A stretch of DNA of 64,000 nucleotides from Candidatus Palibaumannia cicadellinicola (GTDB lineage: Bacteria; Pseudomonadota; Gammaproteobacteria; Enterobacterales; Enterobacteriaceae), in assembly GCF_001269425.1 (NCBI RefSeq), contig NZ_CP011787.1, forward strand, positions 310,001 through 374,000. Reading direction: 5' to 3'. Below the pieces are notes generated by a model. That model had not been told where the DNA came from. It ran no database searches and saw only the letters and a list, made by a program, of their open reading frames with translations. This document shows, one piece after another, positions 20,304-33,078 of the stretch (within the stretch, counting starts at the first letter, position 1; each line of letters begins with the position of its first letter). Both the position numbers and the translations under genes were made by a program.

Positions 20304-23038
20304 TTTTTTACCTCTCTTAGATTTTCTACATTTAATCCCGCCATTATCGGCGGAATACCAGGAAACCCTAGAGGCAATCCAATATGACCATCACTTAGGC
20401 GATCGCTAAATCTTACAGGTAAACACCAATCTTGACTATCATAACTAAAAGCTAACATTGATCCGCTACTAATACCTAATCTAATAGCAGCTATACTACT
20501 AATGACTACATAAGGCGCTGGCATATGCTTATTAATTAACGGCGACATTTGTGAAGTTTCATCGCTACCTACAAGATGCCAGTAAGGTGCCACACGCCAT
20601 GTCCCGTCCTTCGGCATAACAAAACTTGGTGGAATTATTTTGAACCAATCTAAGTTTAATATTTTGTTATTAGCTTCTAGCAATCTTACTCCCGGATTAC
20701 CATAACGCAAATTACCACCAATTTCTTCTTGGAATTTATTCCAAGATTGTGGTGAGTTCCAACCAGGTGCCCATGGGAATGCTATTTGTTGACGCGGTGA
20801 AATAGGATCATTATTCCCCTCCATAGAGAAGGTAAACATGGTTTCATTATCTTGCGATACACGGGGTTCATGTACCCTAAGATGTGCAATGTTAGCAGTT
20901 CTACCACTGTAGCGGTTAGGCGAGCGCGTAAGTTTTTGACCATGAATACGAAAATTAGAGCTTGGAGAAGCTTGCTTAATTTCAGATAAATGTGGTAATT
21001 CCTGCACTAAAGAATCAATAACATGATCAATGTTAGTCCATTTTACTTCACTACTTAGATAAGTTACTTGTAGTAAATGTAGCCATCTCCAGCTTTCTAA
21101 TCTGATCAATTGTTGATCATAGTAGCTCGTATTATATACCTGAAAAAAGCGCTGAGCGCGTCCTTCTTGGTTTATTACAGTACCATTACTTTCTACGAAA
21201 CAGGTCGCTGACAAAATTAAATTAGCTTTATTTTGTACAGTAGTACGCTGATGATCAATAACTATTAAATTAGTTATATTTTCTAAAGCATGATCAATGC
21301 GTGAAGCTAGCGCATGTCTGTATAGATCATTTTCTAGCACAATTAAACTATCAGCAGCACCTTGTTCAAGTTCACTAAGTGCATTATCTAAACTACCCCC
21401 ACCTATCATCGCTAGGCCCATACTATTAACACTAGACACAACAAAACTAATACCTACATCACTACCTCTCAATTTTAGAGCAAGAGCTATATTAGCAGCA
21501 GCAGCGATAATATTATCACTACCTGCGTTACTACCTGAAATGATCAATGGTTTATGAGCATTAACCAAAGCATTAACTACTAATTCAATCTTAAGGTGTA
21601 ATGCTTGATCTATATTTTTAACTTCTGGAGCTCTATTATCCAAAGCATTAGCTATTGCGAAACCTAGCCTAGCCTGATCGTCTACTGGAGCATGATAACT
21701 CCAAGCTGCTACATCATCTAGTTTAGTCTTGTCAACATTAGTGACAAATAGTAAGTTTTTTTCATTTTGCCCAACATTCATTATTGCAGCTATTTGCCAG
21801 TCTAATATATTGTGCGATGCTGCTATTGACCGCATTTTTCCTTTTACTGCCTGACGAACTGCTAAAGCTATACGGGCGCCAGTCTGGGTAATATCTTCGC
21901 CTAATACGAGTACTGTATCATAGCTCTCTATTTCTCTTAGAGAAGGAGTTTTAATGCCACTATTTTTTAATACCTTAAGTATTAAGGACAAGCGATATTG
22001 CTCTTTTTCGGCAATACCTATATAGAAATTATCTTTACCTACTAGTTGGCGTAAAGCAAAGTTACTTTCAAGGCTTGCACGTGGTGAACCAATACCAATA
22101 ATTTTATTTGCTTGGCGCAAGATATCTGCAGCACCTTGTAATGCTTGTTCCACATTAAGAGAAATCCAATCGTTACCGCGTCGCTGTAATGGCTTACTTG
22201 GTCTATTTTTTAAATTGACATAACCATACCCAAAACGACCAATATCACATAAAAAATAGTGATTTACGCTACCATTGTAGCGATTTTCAATACGGCGTAA
22301 TTCTCCATAGCGTTCGCCTGGACTGATATTACAGCCAATACTACATTGTTGGCAGATACTAGGGGCAAACTGCATGTCCCACTTACGGTTATAACGTTCA
22401 GAGTGAGTTTTATCAGTAAAAACTCCAGTAGGACACATTTCTACTAAATTACCAGAAAACTCACTCTCTAGTACCCCTGCTTGTAATCTACCAAAATAAA
22501 TATTATCATGAGTACCATAAACACCAAAATCTAATCCGTCAGCATAATCTTTATAATAACGTATACAGCGATAGCAAGTTATACAACGGTTCATATCGTG
22601 CGATATGAATGGTCCTAAATATTGATTATAATGAGTACGTTTAGTGAAACGATAACGACGTATATATTGACCAGTCATAACAGTCATATCTTGTAGATGA
22701 CAGTGTCCACCTTCCTCACATACTGGACAATCATGAGGATGATTGATCATTAGTAATTCACCTACAATTTTACGAAATTGTCTTATTTCATGATCATTAA
22801 CAGAGATAATCATCCCTGCTACTACTGGAGTCATACAAGACATCACTAGTTTTCCACTACTAGTATCATCAACGTTATGATATTGCTTAATAGCGCACTG
22901 TCTGCAAGCTCCTACACTACCAAGTACTGGATGCCAGCAAAAGTAAGGAATATCTATACCTAAAGAAAGACATGCTTCTAGTAGATTGTTTGATTCTTTA
23001 ACATCATACTGTTTGCCGTCTATATAAATAGTAACCAT
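20300..23038 (-). CDS. nuoG: NADH-quinone oxidoreductase subunit G
   Basis: Large iron-sulphur subunit of the complex I peripheral arm. The N-terminal [2Fe-2S] domain has GSVAGACRQC-type ligands ([13 protein letters not shown]), followed by the His-coordinated motif [18 protein letters not shown] and [14 protein letters not shown]. The extra cluster N7 ligands of enteric NuoG are present ([14 protein letters not shown] plus [11 protein letters not shown]). A molybdopterin-oxidoreductase-like domain without cofactor follows. I place the start at 23038 ([13 protein letters not shown]) by alignment with E. coli MATIHVDGKEYEV; an ATG three codons upstream (23047) is possible. About 912 residues against 908-910 in E. 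coli. Confidence 0.95.
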   Translation of the reverse strand: MVTIYIDGKQYDVKESNNLLEACLSLGIDIPYFCWHPVLGSVGACRQCAIKQYHNVDDTSSGKLVMSCMTPVVAGMIISVNDHEIRQFRKIVGELLMINHPHDCPVCEEGGHCHLQDMTVMTGQYIRRYRFTKRTHYNQYLGPFISHDMNRCITCYRCIRYYKDYADGLDFGVYGTHDNIYFGRLQAGVLESEFSGNLVEMCPTGVFTDKTHSERYNRKWDMQFAPSICQQCSIGCNISPGERYGELRRIENRYNGSVNHYFLCDIGRFGYGYVNLKNRPSKPLQRRGNDWISLNVEQALQGAADILRQANKIIGIGSPRASLESNFALRQLVGKDNFYIGIAEKEQYRLSLILKVLKNSGIKTPSLREIESYDTVLVLGEDITQTGARIALAVRQAVKGKMRSIAASHNILDWQIAAIMNVGQNEKNLLFVTNVDKTKLDDVAAWSYHAPVDDQARLGFAIANALDNRAPEVKNIDQALHLKIELVVNALVNAHKPLIISGSNAGSDNIIAAAANIALALKLRGSDVGISFVVSSVNSMGLAMIGGGSLDNALSELEQGAADSLIVLENDLYRHALASRIDHALENITNLIVIDHQRTTVQNKANLILSATCFVESNGTVINQEGRAQRFFQVYNTSYYDQQLIRLESWRWLHLLQVTYLSSEVKWTNIDHVIDSLVQELPHLSEIKQASPSSNFRIHGQKLTRSPNRYSGRTANIAHLRVHEPRVSQDNETMFTFSMEGNNDPISPRQQIAFPWAPGWNSPQSWNKFQEEIGGNLRYGNPGVRLLEANNKILNLDWFKIIPPSFVMPKDGTWRVAPYWHLVGSDETSQMSPLINKHMPAPYVVISSIAAIRLGISSGSMLAFSYDSQDWCLPVRFSDRLSDGHIGLPLGFPGIPPIMAGLNVENLREVKK

Positions 23039-23123
23039 AGTCAGCATACTCAAGTAAAAAAACAGTTAAACCTGCAGCTAAGTGTATGTTTAGTAAACAG
23101 ATTGTAATAATAAATAAGCTTAA

Positions 23124-24461
23124 TTAATTATTGTGTATACAAGTAATTTTACTAGTATTGCTAAAATAATCAGCAATACCAGCTTCAAATTCTACTCTAA
23201 AATATTTTATAGCGCTTTGTAGTGGTTCAATAGCACCTGGAGCATGGGCGCAGAATGTCTTACCTGGTCCTAGACAACTACATAGTTGCTCTAAAATTTC
23301 AATATCACCTGGTTGTCCTTTTCTATTATCAAGCGCACTAAGTAACTTAACACTCCATGGTAAACCATCGCGACATGGAGTACACCAGCCACATGATTCA
23401 CGAGAAAAAAATTCCTCTAGGTTGCGTGTTAATGCAACCATATTAATAGTATTATCTACTGCTATTGCTAACGCTGTTCCTAGTCTGCTACCTGCTTGAC
23501 TAATATTTTCAAAGTCCATTGGGACATCTAAGTGATTTTCAGTTAAAAATCCAGTACTGGCTCCGCCAGGTAGCCAGGCTTTAAGTTTAAGACCATCTAC
23601 TAGACCTCCAGCGTAATCTTCTAATAGTTCACGAGCAGTGATCCCAAATGGGAGCTCCCATAATCCCGGATTCTTTACTCGTCCAGAGAACCCCATTAAC
23701 TTAGTACCTGTATCCTTACTAGCGTTTTTAGCTTTTATACTTTTATACCATTTTACCCCATATTCTAATATGGCTGGTACATTACATAATGTTTCTACAT
23801 TATTGACACAGGTTGGTTTACCCCATACTCCGATACTAGCAGGAAAAGGTGGTTTTGATCTTGGTGTAGCACGACGTCCTTCCAAGGAATTTATCAGTGC
23901 TGTTTCTTCGCCACAAATATAACGTCCAGCACCTGTATGTAAAAAAATATCTAAATTAAATCCACTACCTAAAATATTTTTACCAAGTAATCCTGCTGTA
24001 TTAGCTTCTTTGATCGCTCTGCGTAGAGTTTCTGCAGCATTAATATATTCGCCACGTAAAAAAATATAGCCCCGAGAAGCTTTTATAGTAAAAGCGGCAA
24101 TCAGCATTCCTTCTATCAGTAAATGAGGTAATTGCTCCATCAAAAAACGATCTTTATAAGTACCAGGCTCCATTTCATCAGCATTACATAACAAGTAATG
24201 AATATGCCTTGACTCATTATCTTTAGGCATCATACTCCACTTTATTCCAGTAGAAAAACCAGCGCCACCACGACCTTTTAAGCATGAATCTTTTATTAAA
24301 TTAATTATTTCTTTTGGCTCCATATAATGGAGTGCCTTACTTGCACCAAAATAACCATTTTTACTCTTATATTCATTAATCCATACTGGATTATGATCAT
24401 TTCGTACACGCCAAGTTAGAGGATGTGTTTCTGGGGATTTATTAATAATATTTCTAATCAT
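23124..24461 (-). CDS. nuoF: NADH-quinone oxidoreductase subunit F
   Basis: NADH-binding, FMN-containing subunit where electrons enter complex I. Nucleotide and FMN binding segment [36 protein letters not shown], and the N3 cluster ligands [12 protein letters not shown] with the fourth Cys in [11 protein letters not shown] are all present. Length 445, as in E. coli. Its start overlaps the nuoE stop by 4 bases. Confidence 0.97.
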   Translation of the reverse strand: MIRNIINKSPETHPLTWRVRNDHNPVWINEYKSKNGYFGASKALHYMEPKEIINLIKDSCLKGRGGAGFSTGIKWSMMPKDNESRHIHYLLCNADEMEPGTYKDRFLMEQLPHLLIEGMLIAAFTIKASRGYIFLRGEYINAAETLRRAIKEANTAGLLGKNILGSGFNLDIFLHTGAGRYICGEETALINSLEGRRATPRSKPPFPASIGVWGKPTCVNNVETLCNVPAILEYGVKWYKSIKAKNASKDTGTKLMGFSGRVKNPGLWELPFGITARELLEDYAGGLVDGLKLKAWLPGGASTGFLTENHLDVPMDFENISQAGSRLGTALAIAVDNTINMVALTRNLEEFFSRESCGWCTPCRDGLPWSVKLLSALDNRKGQPGDIEILEQLCSCLGPGKTFCAHAPGAIEPLQSAIKYFRVEFEAGIADYFSNTSKITCIHNN

Positions 24462-24961
24462 AAATATTGATCCAATAATGCACCAATTTTATTAGGAGTA
24501 AGCAAAATATGAGTATCGTTATCTACCATTAGAGTAGGCCCCTTATCACAATTACCTAAACAACAGGTGGGTAATAAAGTAAAGCGTCTATCAGAAGTAG
24601 TTTGACCTGATTTAATATTTAGACACTGTTCTAGCTTAGCTAGTATCATTTTATAACCTGTGATATAGCAAACTACGCTATCGCAGTACAATATCACGTG
24701 TCTACCAACAGGTTGACGAAATATATGACTATAAAAAGTTGCTATACCTTCTACATCACTACTAGTGATACCTAATAACTTGGCAATAGCATTAATGGCA
24801 CTATCAGGTACCCATCCATATTTTTGCTGAACTATTTTTAATGCTTCTATAGCTACTGCACGTGTGTCCTCGTAGTTATGTTTTTCTTGCTCAATAGCTT
24901 CTAATACATCAGAACTAAGTGCAAAATTTTTAGATTGAGTAATATCATATTGTTGATACAT
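24458..24961 (-). CDS. nuoE: NADH-quinone oxidoreductase subunit E
   Basis: [2Fe-2S] thioredoxin-like subunit that pairs with NuoF. The four ligands are in [11 protein letters not shown] and [13 protein letters not shown]. Length 167 against 166 in E. coli. Three bases separate it from nuoCD, and it overlaps nuoF by 4 bases. Confidence 0.97.
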   Translation of the reverse strand: MYQQYDITQSKNFALSSDVLEAIEQEKHNYEDTRAVAIEALKIVQQKYGWVPDSAINAIAKLLGITSSDVEGIATFYSHIFRQPVGRHVILYCDSVVCYITGYKMILAKLEQCLNIKSGQTTSDRRFTLLPTCCLGNCDKGPTLMVDNDTHILLTPNKIGALLDQYL

Positions 24962-24964
24962 ATC

Positions 24965-26764
24965 TTATCGGTCCACATCAGACATAACGAAATCAATACT
25001 ACCTAAATATACGATCAAATCTGAGACCAAGCTACCACGAATTACGGTAGGTATCTGTTGTAAATGAGGGAAACTAGGCGTACGTATACGTGTACGGTAA
25101 CTCATAGTACTACCATCACTAGTAAGGTAGTAGCTATTTATCCCCTTAGTTGCCTCGATCATTTGAAATGATTCATTAGCAGGTATTACTGGTCCCCAAG
25201 AAACCTGCAAAAAATGAGAAATGAGCGTCTCAATATGCTTAAGCGTACGTTCTTTAGGTGGGGGGGTAGTTAAAGGATGATCAGCTTTAAAAGGGCCAGC
25301 TGGCATATTTTTTAGGCACTGCTCTAAAATACGAATACTTTGATATATCTCTTCTACTTTTAGCATTACACGACTATAGCAATCACTAATCCCATTCCCT
25401 ATGGGAACATCAAAATCAAAATTTTCGTAACCAGAATATGGCCGCCATTTTCTAACATCGAAGCTGATACCAGTAGCACGTAGTGCTGCACCTGTTACTC
25501 CCCAATCTAATGCTTCTTTAGCACCATAAGAAGCAATGCCTTCGGAACGACCACGTAGTATACTATTTTTTAGAGCTACCTTGACATAACTATTCAACCT
25601 ATTAGGTAACCAGTCAATAACATTACTTAGTAATTGTTCCCAGCCATATGGGAGATCTTGTGCTACGCCGCCAATACGAAACCAGGCAGGATGCATCCTA
25701 GCACCGGTTATTGCTTCAATTACATCATAAATTTTTTGACGATCCGTAAACGCTAGAAATATTGGCGTCATTCCACCGACATCTTGTATATAGGTGCCAA
25801 TGTATAATAGATGACTATTTATGCGAAATAGTTCAGATAACATCACTCTAATAACCTTAACTTTATCTGGGACTACTATACCAGCTAACTTTTCTACTGC
25901 AATGACGTAAGGCATTTCATTAACACAACCTCCCAGATACTCTACGCGATCAGTATATGGAATATAGCTATGCCAAGATTGACGTTCGCTCATTTTTTCC
26001 GCACCGCGGTGGTGATAACCTATATCTGGTACGCAATCTATAATCTCCTCACCATCTAGTTGTAAAATAATACGGAATACCCCATGAACTGATGGATGGT
26101 TAGGTCCTAAATTAAGGAACATGAAGTCTTCATTATCATTACTCCGTTTCATACCCCATTCTTCTGGTTTAAAACTAAGATCATCCATTTCTTTTTCTTC
26201 TTTTTGCTTTGTAAGAACAAATGGATCGAATTCTGTTGCCCTCGCTGGATAATCTTTACGAAGTGGATGCCCCACCCAACTAATAGGCATAAGAATACGT
26301 TTCAAGTTAGGATGCCCATGGAATATTATACCTAACATATCCCATGTTTCTCGTTCATACCAGTTAGCATTAGGAAAAATATTAGTTATTGTTGGAACGG
26401 ACATATTATTTTCTAATAGTGGAACTTTGATAATAACATCACTATTTCTATCTATAGATATTAGATGATAGCACACAGTAAAATCAGCATTAGGTAAATC
26501 ATCACGATGAGTTCTAAGACGTTCATCTATTCCATGTAAATCATATAGCATAATATATGGATTAGGCATGTGCTTTAAGAAAATGATAAAATCTACAATT
26601 TGCTCACGCTTAACCCAAACTACCGGAATACTAGTCAGGGTGGATTGTATAATAAAAGCTTCAGTACCAAAATTATTAATTAATTCAAAAATAACACTAT
26701 CATATAGATTAGATTTATGATCCACATTAGGTGGAATAATGCTTTTTATTAATAACTTATTCAT
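24965..26764 (-). CDS. nuoC: NADH-quinone oxidoreductase fused subunit C/D
   Basis: Peripheral-arm subunit in which NuoC (first ~190 residues; [27 protein letters not shown]) and NuoD (rest) are fused, as in enteric bacteria. The NuoD part keeps the quinone-site His and Tyr region [37 protein letters not shown], and the C-terminal [10 protein letters not shown]. Length 599, close to the ~596-600 of E. coli. The fusion supports an enterobacterial origin for the operon. Confidence 0.97.
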   Translation of the reverse strand: MNKLLIKSIIPPNVDHKSNLYDSVIFELINNFGTEAFIIQSTLTSIPVVWVKREQIVDFIIFLKHMPNPYIMLYDLHGIDERLRTHRDDLPNADFTVCYHLISIDRNSDVIIKVPLLENNMSVPTITNIFPNANWYERETWDMLGIIFHGHPNLKRILMPISWVGHPLRKDYPARATEFDPFVLTKQKEEKEMDDLSFKPEEWGMKRSNDNEDFMFLNLGPNHPSVHGVFRIILQLDGEEIIDCVPDIGYHHRGAEKMSERQSWHSYIPYTDRVEYLGGCVNEMPYVIAVEKLAGIVVPDKVKVIRVMLSELFRINSHLLYIGTYIQDVGGMTPIFLAFTDRQKIYDVIEAITGARMHPAWFRIGGVAQDLPYGWEQLLSNVIDWLPNRLNSYVKVALKNSILRGRSEGIASYGAKEALDWGVTGAALRATGISFDVRKWRPYSGYENFDFDVPIGNGISDCYSRVMLKVEEIYQSIRILEQCLKNMPAGPFKADHPLTTPPPKERTLKHIETLISHFLQVSWGPVIPANESFQMIEATKGINSYYLTSDGSTMSYRTRIRTPSFPHLQQIPTVIRGSLVSDLIVYLGSIDFVMSDVDR

Positions 26765-26805
26765 TATAGTTATCTTTCCAATAATAACCAGTATAGTAAT
26801 AAATT

Positions 26806-27483
26806 TTAAATTTTTTCCGGAGAACGCAGGTAGGTTACTGCTATACGCTCTCCGTGTTTTCTAGTTCGTTCAGATTCCATCTTTGCACGATAAACACCTT
26901 GATCACCCACTATCCAAGATAGTGGACGTCGCTCTTTTCCTATAGATTTTTGTAAAAGTAGAAGCGCCTGAATATATGCCTCAGGTCGTGGTGGACATCC
27001 TGGAATATATACATCTACAGGTAGAAATTTATCTACTCCTTGTACTACTGAGTAAATGTCGTACATACCACCAGAGTTAGCACATGACCCCATGGAAATT
27101 ACCCATTTAGGTTCTAACATTTGATCATATAGCCTCTTAATAATAGGGGCCATTTTTATGAATGGCGTACCAGCAATAACCATAAAGTCTGCTTGTCTTG
27201 GTGAAGCTCTGATCACTTCAGAGCCAAATCTTGCTACATCGTGTACAGAAGTAAAAGAAGTAGTCATTTCCACATAACAGCAGGATAAACCAAAGTTATA
27301 GGGCCATAGTGAATTACCTCGTCCCCAATTTACTAAATTATGTATAATATTATTAAGCTTACCTAAATAAATACTATTATTTATATTTTGCTCTAGTTGA
27401 GATACTCCACTCTCTGTTGTTTTTAACAGATTATTATTTTTTTTTTTATAACTTGATTCCGCACTGATTAGTGTGTAATCCAT
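26806..27483 (-). CDS. nuoB: NADH-quinone oxidoreductase subunit B
   Basis: Holds cluster N2, the terminal [4Fe-4S] donor to quinone. The unusual tandem Cys ligand [10 protein letters not shown] and the other ligands in [12 protein letters not shown] and PGCPPRPEA are present. Length 225 against 220 in E. coli. Second gene of the nuo operon, 45 bases after nuoA. Confidence 0.97.
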   Translation of the reverse strand: MDYTLISAESSYKKKNNNLLKTTESGVSQLEQNINNSIYLGKLNNIIHNLVNWGRGNSLWPYNFGLSCCYVEMTTSFTSVHDVARFGSEVIRASPRQADFMVIAGTPFIKMAPIIKRLYDQMLEPKWVISMGSCANSGGMYDIYSVVQGVDKFLPVDVYIPGCPPRPEAYIQALLLLQKSIGKERRPLSWIVGDQGVYRAKMESERTRKHGERIAVTYLRSPEKI

Positions 27484-27528
27484 TTTAATTTCTCATTATT
27501 AGTGTTAAGTTACTTATTAAGTATTTGC

Positions 27529-27939
27529 TTATTTATTAATTTTACAGCGTAATGAACGATTTGGCGTCCAATTAAGTGCACCAATACGTATTAGATAAAA
27601 TAGACCTACGAGTAAGATACAAATAAAAATAGTTACCTCACAAAACCCTAACCATCCTGCTTCATGAAAAACCCTAGCCCATACGTATAGATAGAGAGCT
27701 TCTACATCAAAAATTACAAAAAACATGGCTATCAAATAAAACTTAGCTGACAGCCGTAATCTAGCGGTTCCTACAGAATTAATACCTGATTCAAAAGGCA
27801 AATTTTTGGAATGTACTACTGCTATATTACGGCGCTCTCCTAGAATAAAACTTAATATTAGCATCAACGCACATAGCCCTATAGCACCAATAACAAAAAT
27901 AGTAAATGCCCAATATTGAGCAATAACTTCAATGGTCAT
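27529..27939 (-). CDS. nuoA: NADH-quinone oxidoreductase subunit A
   Basis: Three-helix membrane subunit that, with NuoH and NuoJ, shapes the quinone site. Conserved loop [21 protein letters not shown] and the following [19 protein letters not shown] are clear. Length 136 against 147 in E. coli. First gene of the operon; the 219-base divergent gap to ackA (27940-28158) should hold both promoters, but I cannot place them reliably. Confidence 0.96.
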   Translation of the reverse strand: MTIEVIAQYWAFTIFVIGAIGLCALMLILSFILGERRNIAVVHSKNLPFESGINSVGTARLRLSAKFYLIAMFFVIFDVEALYLYVWARVFHEAGWLGFCEVTIFICILLVGLFYLIRIGALNWTPNRSLRCKINK

Positions 27940-28158
27940 GGATATTCTCTTTACTACTTGTAATATTTTTATATATGTAATATAGAATATATTGTTTACT
28001 GTTATATGGATAAGTTATTATTAATCAATTAAAGTAATATTATAAAAAATTATACTAGTAATTGACTTACTATAACTATATTTATAACTTAATTGAAAAA
28101 TTGAAAATTTATAATTAATATTTGATTATACCAAATATTAATATAGGTACTTAGATAT

Positions 28159-29370
28159 ATGTCTAATCAGTTAGTGCTAGTGTTTAACTGTGGCAGTTCA
28201 TCCCTAAAATTCGCTGTTATTGATGTTGTTAAAGGAAAAAAACATTTATCAGGTATTGCCGAATACTTGAATTTATCTAAAGCACAAATAACATGGAATA
28301 TCAATGGCATCAAACAATATGCAGCCTTAGGCACTGGTAGTGCACATGATGAAGCTATTAATTTTATAGTAAAATATATTTTAAAAAAAAATACAGAATT
28401 ATACTTACAGTTAACAGCGATCGGCCATCGTATTGTTCATGGAAAAAATAATTTTACAAAATCAGTAATAATTACTAATGATGTAATAAAAAAAATTGAA
28501 CAATCGATTCCATTTGCTCCATTACATAACCCAGCACACATAATTGGAATTAATAAAGCACTGAATGCTTTTCCACAGCTTGCTAGTAAAAATGTAGCAG
28601 TGTTCGATACGGCATTTCACCAAACAATGCCAGAAAAAGCTTATCTTTACGCATTACCATACTATTTATATCAAAAACATGCTATTCGTCGTTATGGCGC
28701 ACATGGTATTAGTCACTTTTATGTAACTTGTGAAGCAGCTAAATTGCTACAAAAACCAGTAGAACAAGTTCACTTAATTACCTGTCATTTAGGTAACGGA
28801 GGATCTATTTCTGCCATAAGTAACGGACAATGTATTGATACTTCTATGGGATTAACACCACTAGAAGGACTAGTGATGGGTACACGTAGTGGTGATATTG
28901 ATCCTGCTATTATATTCTATCTATATGATACTTTAGGTATGTCAATTGATCAAATTAAGAATTTGCTAAATAACCAATCGGGACTACTTGGTTTAACTGG
29001 TGTGACTAGTGACTGTAGATATATAGAAGATAACTATATGGAAAAAGAAGATGCACACCGTGCAATAGAGGTATACTGTCATCGTTTAGCAAAATACATT
29101 GGTGCCTACAGTACTATGATGAATAACTGTTTAGACGCGATAATTTTTACCGGTGGTATTGGTGAAAATTCAGCTCTTATACGTAAGCTTACACTTAAAA
29201 AATTGAAAATAATTGGTTTTGAAGTAGATAATGAACGTAACTTGACTAATAGATTCGGAAAATCTGGAAAAATTACAACAGATAATAGTCGTCCGGCAAT
29301 TGTTATCCCTACTAATGAAGAATTAGTAATTGCTAGGGACACAGCACGTCTAACAAAATCATCACTATAA
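28159..29370 (+). CDS. ackA: Acetate kinase
   Basis: Converts acetyl phosphate and ADP to acetate and ATP. N-terminal [15 protein letters not shown], the catalytic region [44 protein letters not shown] and [13 protein letters not shown] are all conserved. Length 403 against 400 in E. coli. Paired with pta 74 bases downstream, so the acetyl-CoA to acetate pathway for ATP generation is complete here. Confidence 0.97.
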   Translation: MSNQLVLVFNCGSSSLKFAVIDVVKGKKHLSGIAEYLNLSKAQITWNINGIKQYAALGTGSAHDEAINFIVKYILKKNTELYLQLTAIGHRIVHGKNNFTKSVIITNDVIKKIEQSIPFAPLHNPAHIIGINKALNAFPQLASKNVAVFDTAFHQTMPEKAYLYALPYYLYQKHAIRRYGAHGISHFYVTCEAAKLLQKPVEQVHLITCHLGNGGSISAISNGQCIDTSMGLTPLEGLVMGTRSGDIDPAIIFYLYDTLGMSIDQIKNLLNNQSGLLGLTGVTSDCRYIEDNYMEKEDAHRAIEVYCHRLAKYIGAYSTMMNNCLDAIIFTGGIGENSALIRKLTLKKLKIIGFEVDNERNLTNRFGKSGKITTDNSRPAIVIPTNEELVIARDTARLTKSSL

Positions 29371-29444
29371 CAACGATTATAGTCAATACAAATATTTTTA
29401 ATAAAAACCAAATAGTAATATGTAATGTAAATAGAGGGATAATT

Positions 29445-31583
29445 GTGTCGCGTACCATTATGTTAATTCCAATTGGCACTAGAGTAGGTTTGACAAGTAT
29501 TAGCTTAGGCATAATTCGTGCTATGGAGCAAAACAATATCCATTTAAACGTATTTACCAAAATTGCAACAACTGATTATGATAAAAATAATATTGATTTG
29601 ATTACTAGTATTATATGCAATCAATATAATATTCCTTATACAACACCACTCTCACTCTATGAGATAGAGTCATTAATTTGTTCTAATCAAAAAGATTTAC
29701 TCATGGAGAAAATTATAGCTTGTTACCATAAGAAAAAAACAAAAGAATCTTCAATAATATTATTAGAAGGGATTAGAACAACAAGTGAATACCAATTTGC
29801 TAATGTTGTGAACTATGAAATCGCTACAATGTTAAAATCAGACATTATTTTTGTGCTAACACAAATTCCTACATTAATAGATCAATTAAAAATACAAATA
29901 AAATTAGCATCTGCTATTTTTGGAAAAAATAATAATATAACTGGCGTAATAATTAATAAAATTAATGCACCAATATACTCAGCAGATACTAGTATAGAGC
30001 TAGCAACAATATTGCATGAAGACAATAACAATATTATCAATGAGTTTGATCATAACCTGATTTATAAAAATAGCCCTTTACCAGTACTAGGTTGCATTCC
30101 TTGGAATATTGAATTGATATATATTCGTGCTATTGATATAGCGCGCCATTTGAGCGCAATTATTATTAATCAAGGTGATATCCAACTTAGAATAATAAAA
30201 TCTGTAACCTGTTGTACAGGTAGTTTACCTAATATGCTGAATGAGGTAAAACCTAGCTCACTAATAATTATTGAAGCAGATCGCACTGAAGTAATAGCCG
30301 CTCTTGGTTTAGCAATTAATAGTGTAAAAATAGGAGCAGTATTATTAACTAGTAGTGATAAAATAGATCCAAATATATATAAGATATTTGCAAAAGCTTT
30401 CCAAACGGGATTACCAGTATTCACTGTACCAACTAATACTTGTCAGACATTAATTAACTTAAAAAATTTTAAATTGCCAATACCAGTAGATGAAGAAATT
30501 AGATTAGAAAAACTACAGAATTATATTGCAGGTTATATTGACAAGATATGGATAAAATCTCTGAAGAAAAGTTCAGCACGTAAAAGTTTATTATCACCGC
30601 AAGAGTTTCGTTATCAGATCACAGAACAAGCAAGAAAGGCTAATAAACGCATTATTTTACCTGAAGGTGATGAACCTCGTACTATTAAAGCTGCCTCTAT
30701 TTGTTCTGATAGAGGTATTGCTACCTGTATCCTATTAGGAAACCCAACAAAAATTAAAAGTGTTGCTACATTACATGGTATAGAATTAAGCAAAAGTATC
30801 AAAATCATTGATCCAGTAGCAGAAAGATATAAATATTTACTACCACTAGTAAAGTTACGTCAGATTAAAGGAATGACTGATGATCTAGCTCGTGAACAGC
30901 TAAAAGATAATGTAGTACTAGGTACAATGATGTTAGCACAAGATGAAGTAGATGGGTTGGTATCTGGTGCTGTACATACTACAGCTAATACCATTCGTCC
31001 ACCACTACAATTGATAAGAACAGCTCCAGGCTATTCTTTAGTTTCATCAGTGTTTTTTATGTTACTACCAGAACAAGTATTAGTATATGGAGACTGTGCA
31101 ATTAATACAGATCCAACTTCTGAACAACTAGCAGAAATTGCTATTCAGTCTGCTAACTCAGCTACTGATTTTGGCATTGAACCTAGAGTTGCTCTGATAT
31201 CTTATTCTACCGGCAATTCTGGGGTAGGTAGCGATGTAGATAAAGTACGGAAAGCAACTTATCTAGCAAAATCAAAACGTCCAGATCTAATAATTGATGG
31301 TCCACTACAATATGATGCTGCAATTATAGCTGAAGTTGCTTTATCTAAGGCGCCAAACTCACCTGTAGCTGGGAAAGCTACAGTATTGATTTTTCCAGAT
31401 CTCAATACTGGTAATACTACTTATAAAGCAGTACAGCGTACAGCTAACTTAATTTCTATCGGTCCAGTATTACAAGGTTTACGTAAGCCTGTGAATGATT
31501 TATCACGTGGCGCACTAGTAGATGATATCGTATACACAATAGCTATCACTTCTATTCAAGCTAACAATGCTAAAAAAAAATAG
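29445..31583 (+). CDS. pta: Phosphate acetyltransferase
   Basis: Converts acetyl-CoA and phosphate to acetyl phosphate. Three-part long form: an N-terminal P-loop-like (dethiobiotin-synthetase-like) domain, a central DRTGG-type domain, and the C-terminal catalytic PTA domain ([43 protein letters not shown]). Length 712 against 714 in E. coli. Start is GTG at 29445, supported by GAGGGA at about 29434-29439. It converges with yfaE over 51 bases. Confidence 0.96.
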   Translation: MSRTIMLIPIGTRVGLTSISLGIIRAMEQNNIHLNVFTKIATTDYDKNNIDLITSIICNQYNIPYTTPLSLYEIESLICSNQKDLLMEKIIACYHKKKTKESSIILLEGIRTTSEYQFANVVNYEIATMLKSDIIFVLTQIPTLIDQLKIQIKLASAIFGKNNNITGVIINKINAPIYSADTSIELATILHEDNNNIINEFDHNLIYKNSPLPVLGCIPWNIELIYIRAIDIARHLSAIIINQGDIQLRIIKSVTCCTGSLPNMLNEVKPSSLIIIEADRTEVIAALGLAINSVKIGAVLLTSSDKIDPNIYKIFAKAFQTGLPVFTVPTNTCQTLINLKNFKLPIPVDEEIRLEKLQNYIAGYIDKIWIKSLKKSSARKSLLSPQEFRYQITEQARKANKRIILPEGDEPRTIKAASICSDRGIATCILLGNPTKIKSVATLHGIELSKSIKIIDPVAERYKYLLPLVKLRQIKGMTDDLAREQLKDNVVLGTMMLAQDEVDGLVSGAVHTTANTIRPPLQLIRTAPGYSLVSSVFFMLLPEQVLVYGDCAINTDPTSEQLAEIAIQSANSATDFGIEPRVALISYSTGNSGVGSDVDKVRKATYLAKSKRPDLIIDGPLQYDAAIIAEVALSKAPNSPVAGKATVLIFPDLNTGNTTYKAVQRTANLISIGPVLQGLRKPVNDLSRGALVDDIVYTIAITSIQANNAKKK

Positions 31584-31634
31584 CATTTTTATTATTATTG
31601 ATGCTGACGGCTTATTACTTATTGATTACTTAGG

Positions 31635-31886
31635 TCATAATGCTAACTCAACATCTTCTACAGGTAGACAGCAACAAGGTAGAATATCGCCTTTATGGAT
31701 AAAGGCGAGCGGTGTTAAGTTGTATTTCACCTTGCCATATAGCAGACGTAGACGGCATGCTCCGCAATAACCAGCACGACACTGAAAATTAACTGGAACT
31801 AAGTGCATCTCTAATGCATCTAAAATTGATCTATGAATTTTAGCGCAAGCTACATTTTTATTATTTTGTCGTAACTTAATTATCAT
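31635..31886 (-). CDS. yfaE: [2Fe-2S] ferredoxin YfaE (ribonucleotide reductase maintenance)
   Basis: Small plant-type ferredoxin that supplies electrons for assembly and repair of the diferric-tyrosyl cofactor of NrdB. Ligands are visible in QCRAGYCGACRLRLLYG and the distal Cys in LPCCCLPVED. Length 83 against 84 in E. coli. It lies 15 bases behind nrdB, the same arrangement as nrdA-nrdB-yfaE in E. coli. A plus-strand frame across this stretch is only its shadow. Confidence 0.93.
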   Translation of the reverse strand: MIIKLRQNNKNVACAKIHRSILDALEMHLVPVNFQCRAGYCGACRLRLLYGKVKYNLTPLAFIHKGDILPCCCLPVEDVELAL

Positions 31887-31901
31887 ATATATTACTTATT
31901 A

Positions 31902-33032
31902 TTATAGTTGAAAATCACGGAAGTCTTCGCTATTAACCTCAGAATTGATCTGTCCAACTAAATAGGAACTAACTTCTACTTCCTGCGGAGCAACTTGAAC
32001 ATTATCTGATACTAACCATGAATTAATCCAAGGAATAGGGTTAGAACGGGTAGCAAATGGGATATCTAACAGTACTGCTTGCATACGGATGTTAGTAATA
32101 TATTCAATATATTGACATAAAATTTCTTTATTAAGACCAATCATAGAGCCATCACGAAACAAATAACTAGCCCAATCTTTTTCCTGATTAGCTGCTAATA
32201 AGAATATATTATAGCTATCTTGTTGGCATTCAAGTGCAATATCAGCCATTTCTGGATCATCTTCACCAACACGCATAAGGTTTAACATATGCTGTGTTCC
32301 AGCAAGATGTAAAGCTTCATCACGGGCTATAAGACGAATAATTTTTGCATTTCCCTCCATCAATTTACGTTCTGCAAAAGCAAAAGAACAAGCAAAGCTT
32401 ACATAGAAACGTATGGCTTCTAGTGCATTAACACTCATTAAACAAAGGTATAGTTTTTTCTTTAGTTCATGCTTATTTACTATTACCACATTATCATTAA
32501 CTTTATGATGTCCTTCCCCAAGAAGATGGTAATAACTAGTCATATGAATTAGATCATCATAATAATGAGCAATATCTTTAGCTCTTTTTAATATTTCTAT
32601 ATTAGAAACAATATCATCAAAAATTAATGAAGGATTATTAACAATATTACGAATAATATGTGTATAAGAACGCGAGTGAATAGTTTCTGAAAAAGCCCAA
32701 GTTTCAATCCAAGTTTCTAGTTCTGGTATTGATATTAGTGGTAGCAAAGCTATATTAGGACTACGTCCTTGAATAGAATCAAGTAAAGTTTGATATTGTA
32801 GGTTACTAATGAAAATATGTTTTTCATGTTGAGGTAATGATTGATAATCAATACGATCAATAGAAATATCCACTTCTTCTGGACGCCAAAAAAAAGATAG
32901 TTGTTTTTCAATAAGTTGTTCAAAAATTTCGTGTTTTTGTTGGTCAAAGCGTGCTATGTTAACCGATTGTCCCAAAAACATTGGTTCTAGTAATTGATTA
33001 TTTTTTTTCTGAGAAAAAGTTGTATAGCTCAT
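31902..33032 (-). CDS. nrdB: Ribonucleoside-diphosphate reductase subunit beta (class Ia)
   Basis: Provides the tyrosyl radical for NrdA. Diiron and radical residues are visible: [17 protein letters not shown] (including the radical Tyr) and [14 protein letters not shown]. The open frame extends to 33158, but I choose the ATG at 33032 ([19 protein letters not shown]) because it aligns exactly with E. coli MAYTTFSQTKND and has an AGGAG ribosome binding site at 33038-33042 with 5-base spacing. That gives 376 residues, identical to E. coli. Between nrdA and yfaE. Confidence 0.96.
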   Translation of the reverse strand: MSYTTFSQKKNNQLLEPMFLGQSVNIARFDQQKHEIFEQLIEKQLSFFWRPEEVDISIDRIDYQSLPQHEKHIFISNLQYQTLLDSIQGRSPNIALLPLISIPELETWIETWAFSETIHSRSYTHIIRNIVNNPSLIFDDIVSNIEILKRAKDIAHYYDDLIHMTSYYHLLGEGHHKVNDNVVIVNKHELKKKLYLCLMSVNALEAIRFYVSFACSFAFAERKLMEGNAKIIRLIARDEALHLAGTQHMLNLMRVGEDDPEMADIALECQQDSYNIFLLAANQEKDWASYLFRDGSMIGLNKEILCQYIEYITNIRMQAVLLDIPFATRSNPIPWINSWLVSDNVQVAPQEVEVSSYLVGQINSEVNSEDFRDFQL

Positions 33033-33078
33033 GATAGCTCCTATAATATAAATGCGATACAGGTAAGGTAGATTACTG

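Noticed and set aside
29333..29560. Minus-strand frame of 75 codons over the ackA-pta junction
   Set aside because: Hydrophobic only because of T-rich antisense sequence; overlaps the pta start and its ribosome binding site.
31567..31770. Plus-strand open frame of 67 codons across the pta-yfaE junction
   Set aside because: It overlaps yfaE on the opposite strand, shows no recognisable homology and has no ribosome binding site; yfaE has clear ferredoxin motifs.
32750..32947. Minus-strand open frame inside nrdB
   Set aside because: Lies in another frame within a highly conserved nrdB; composition reflects AT-rich shadow coding.
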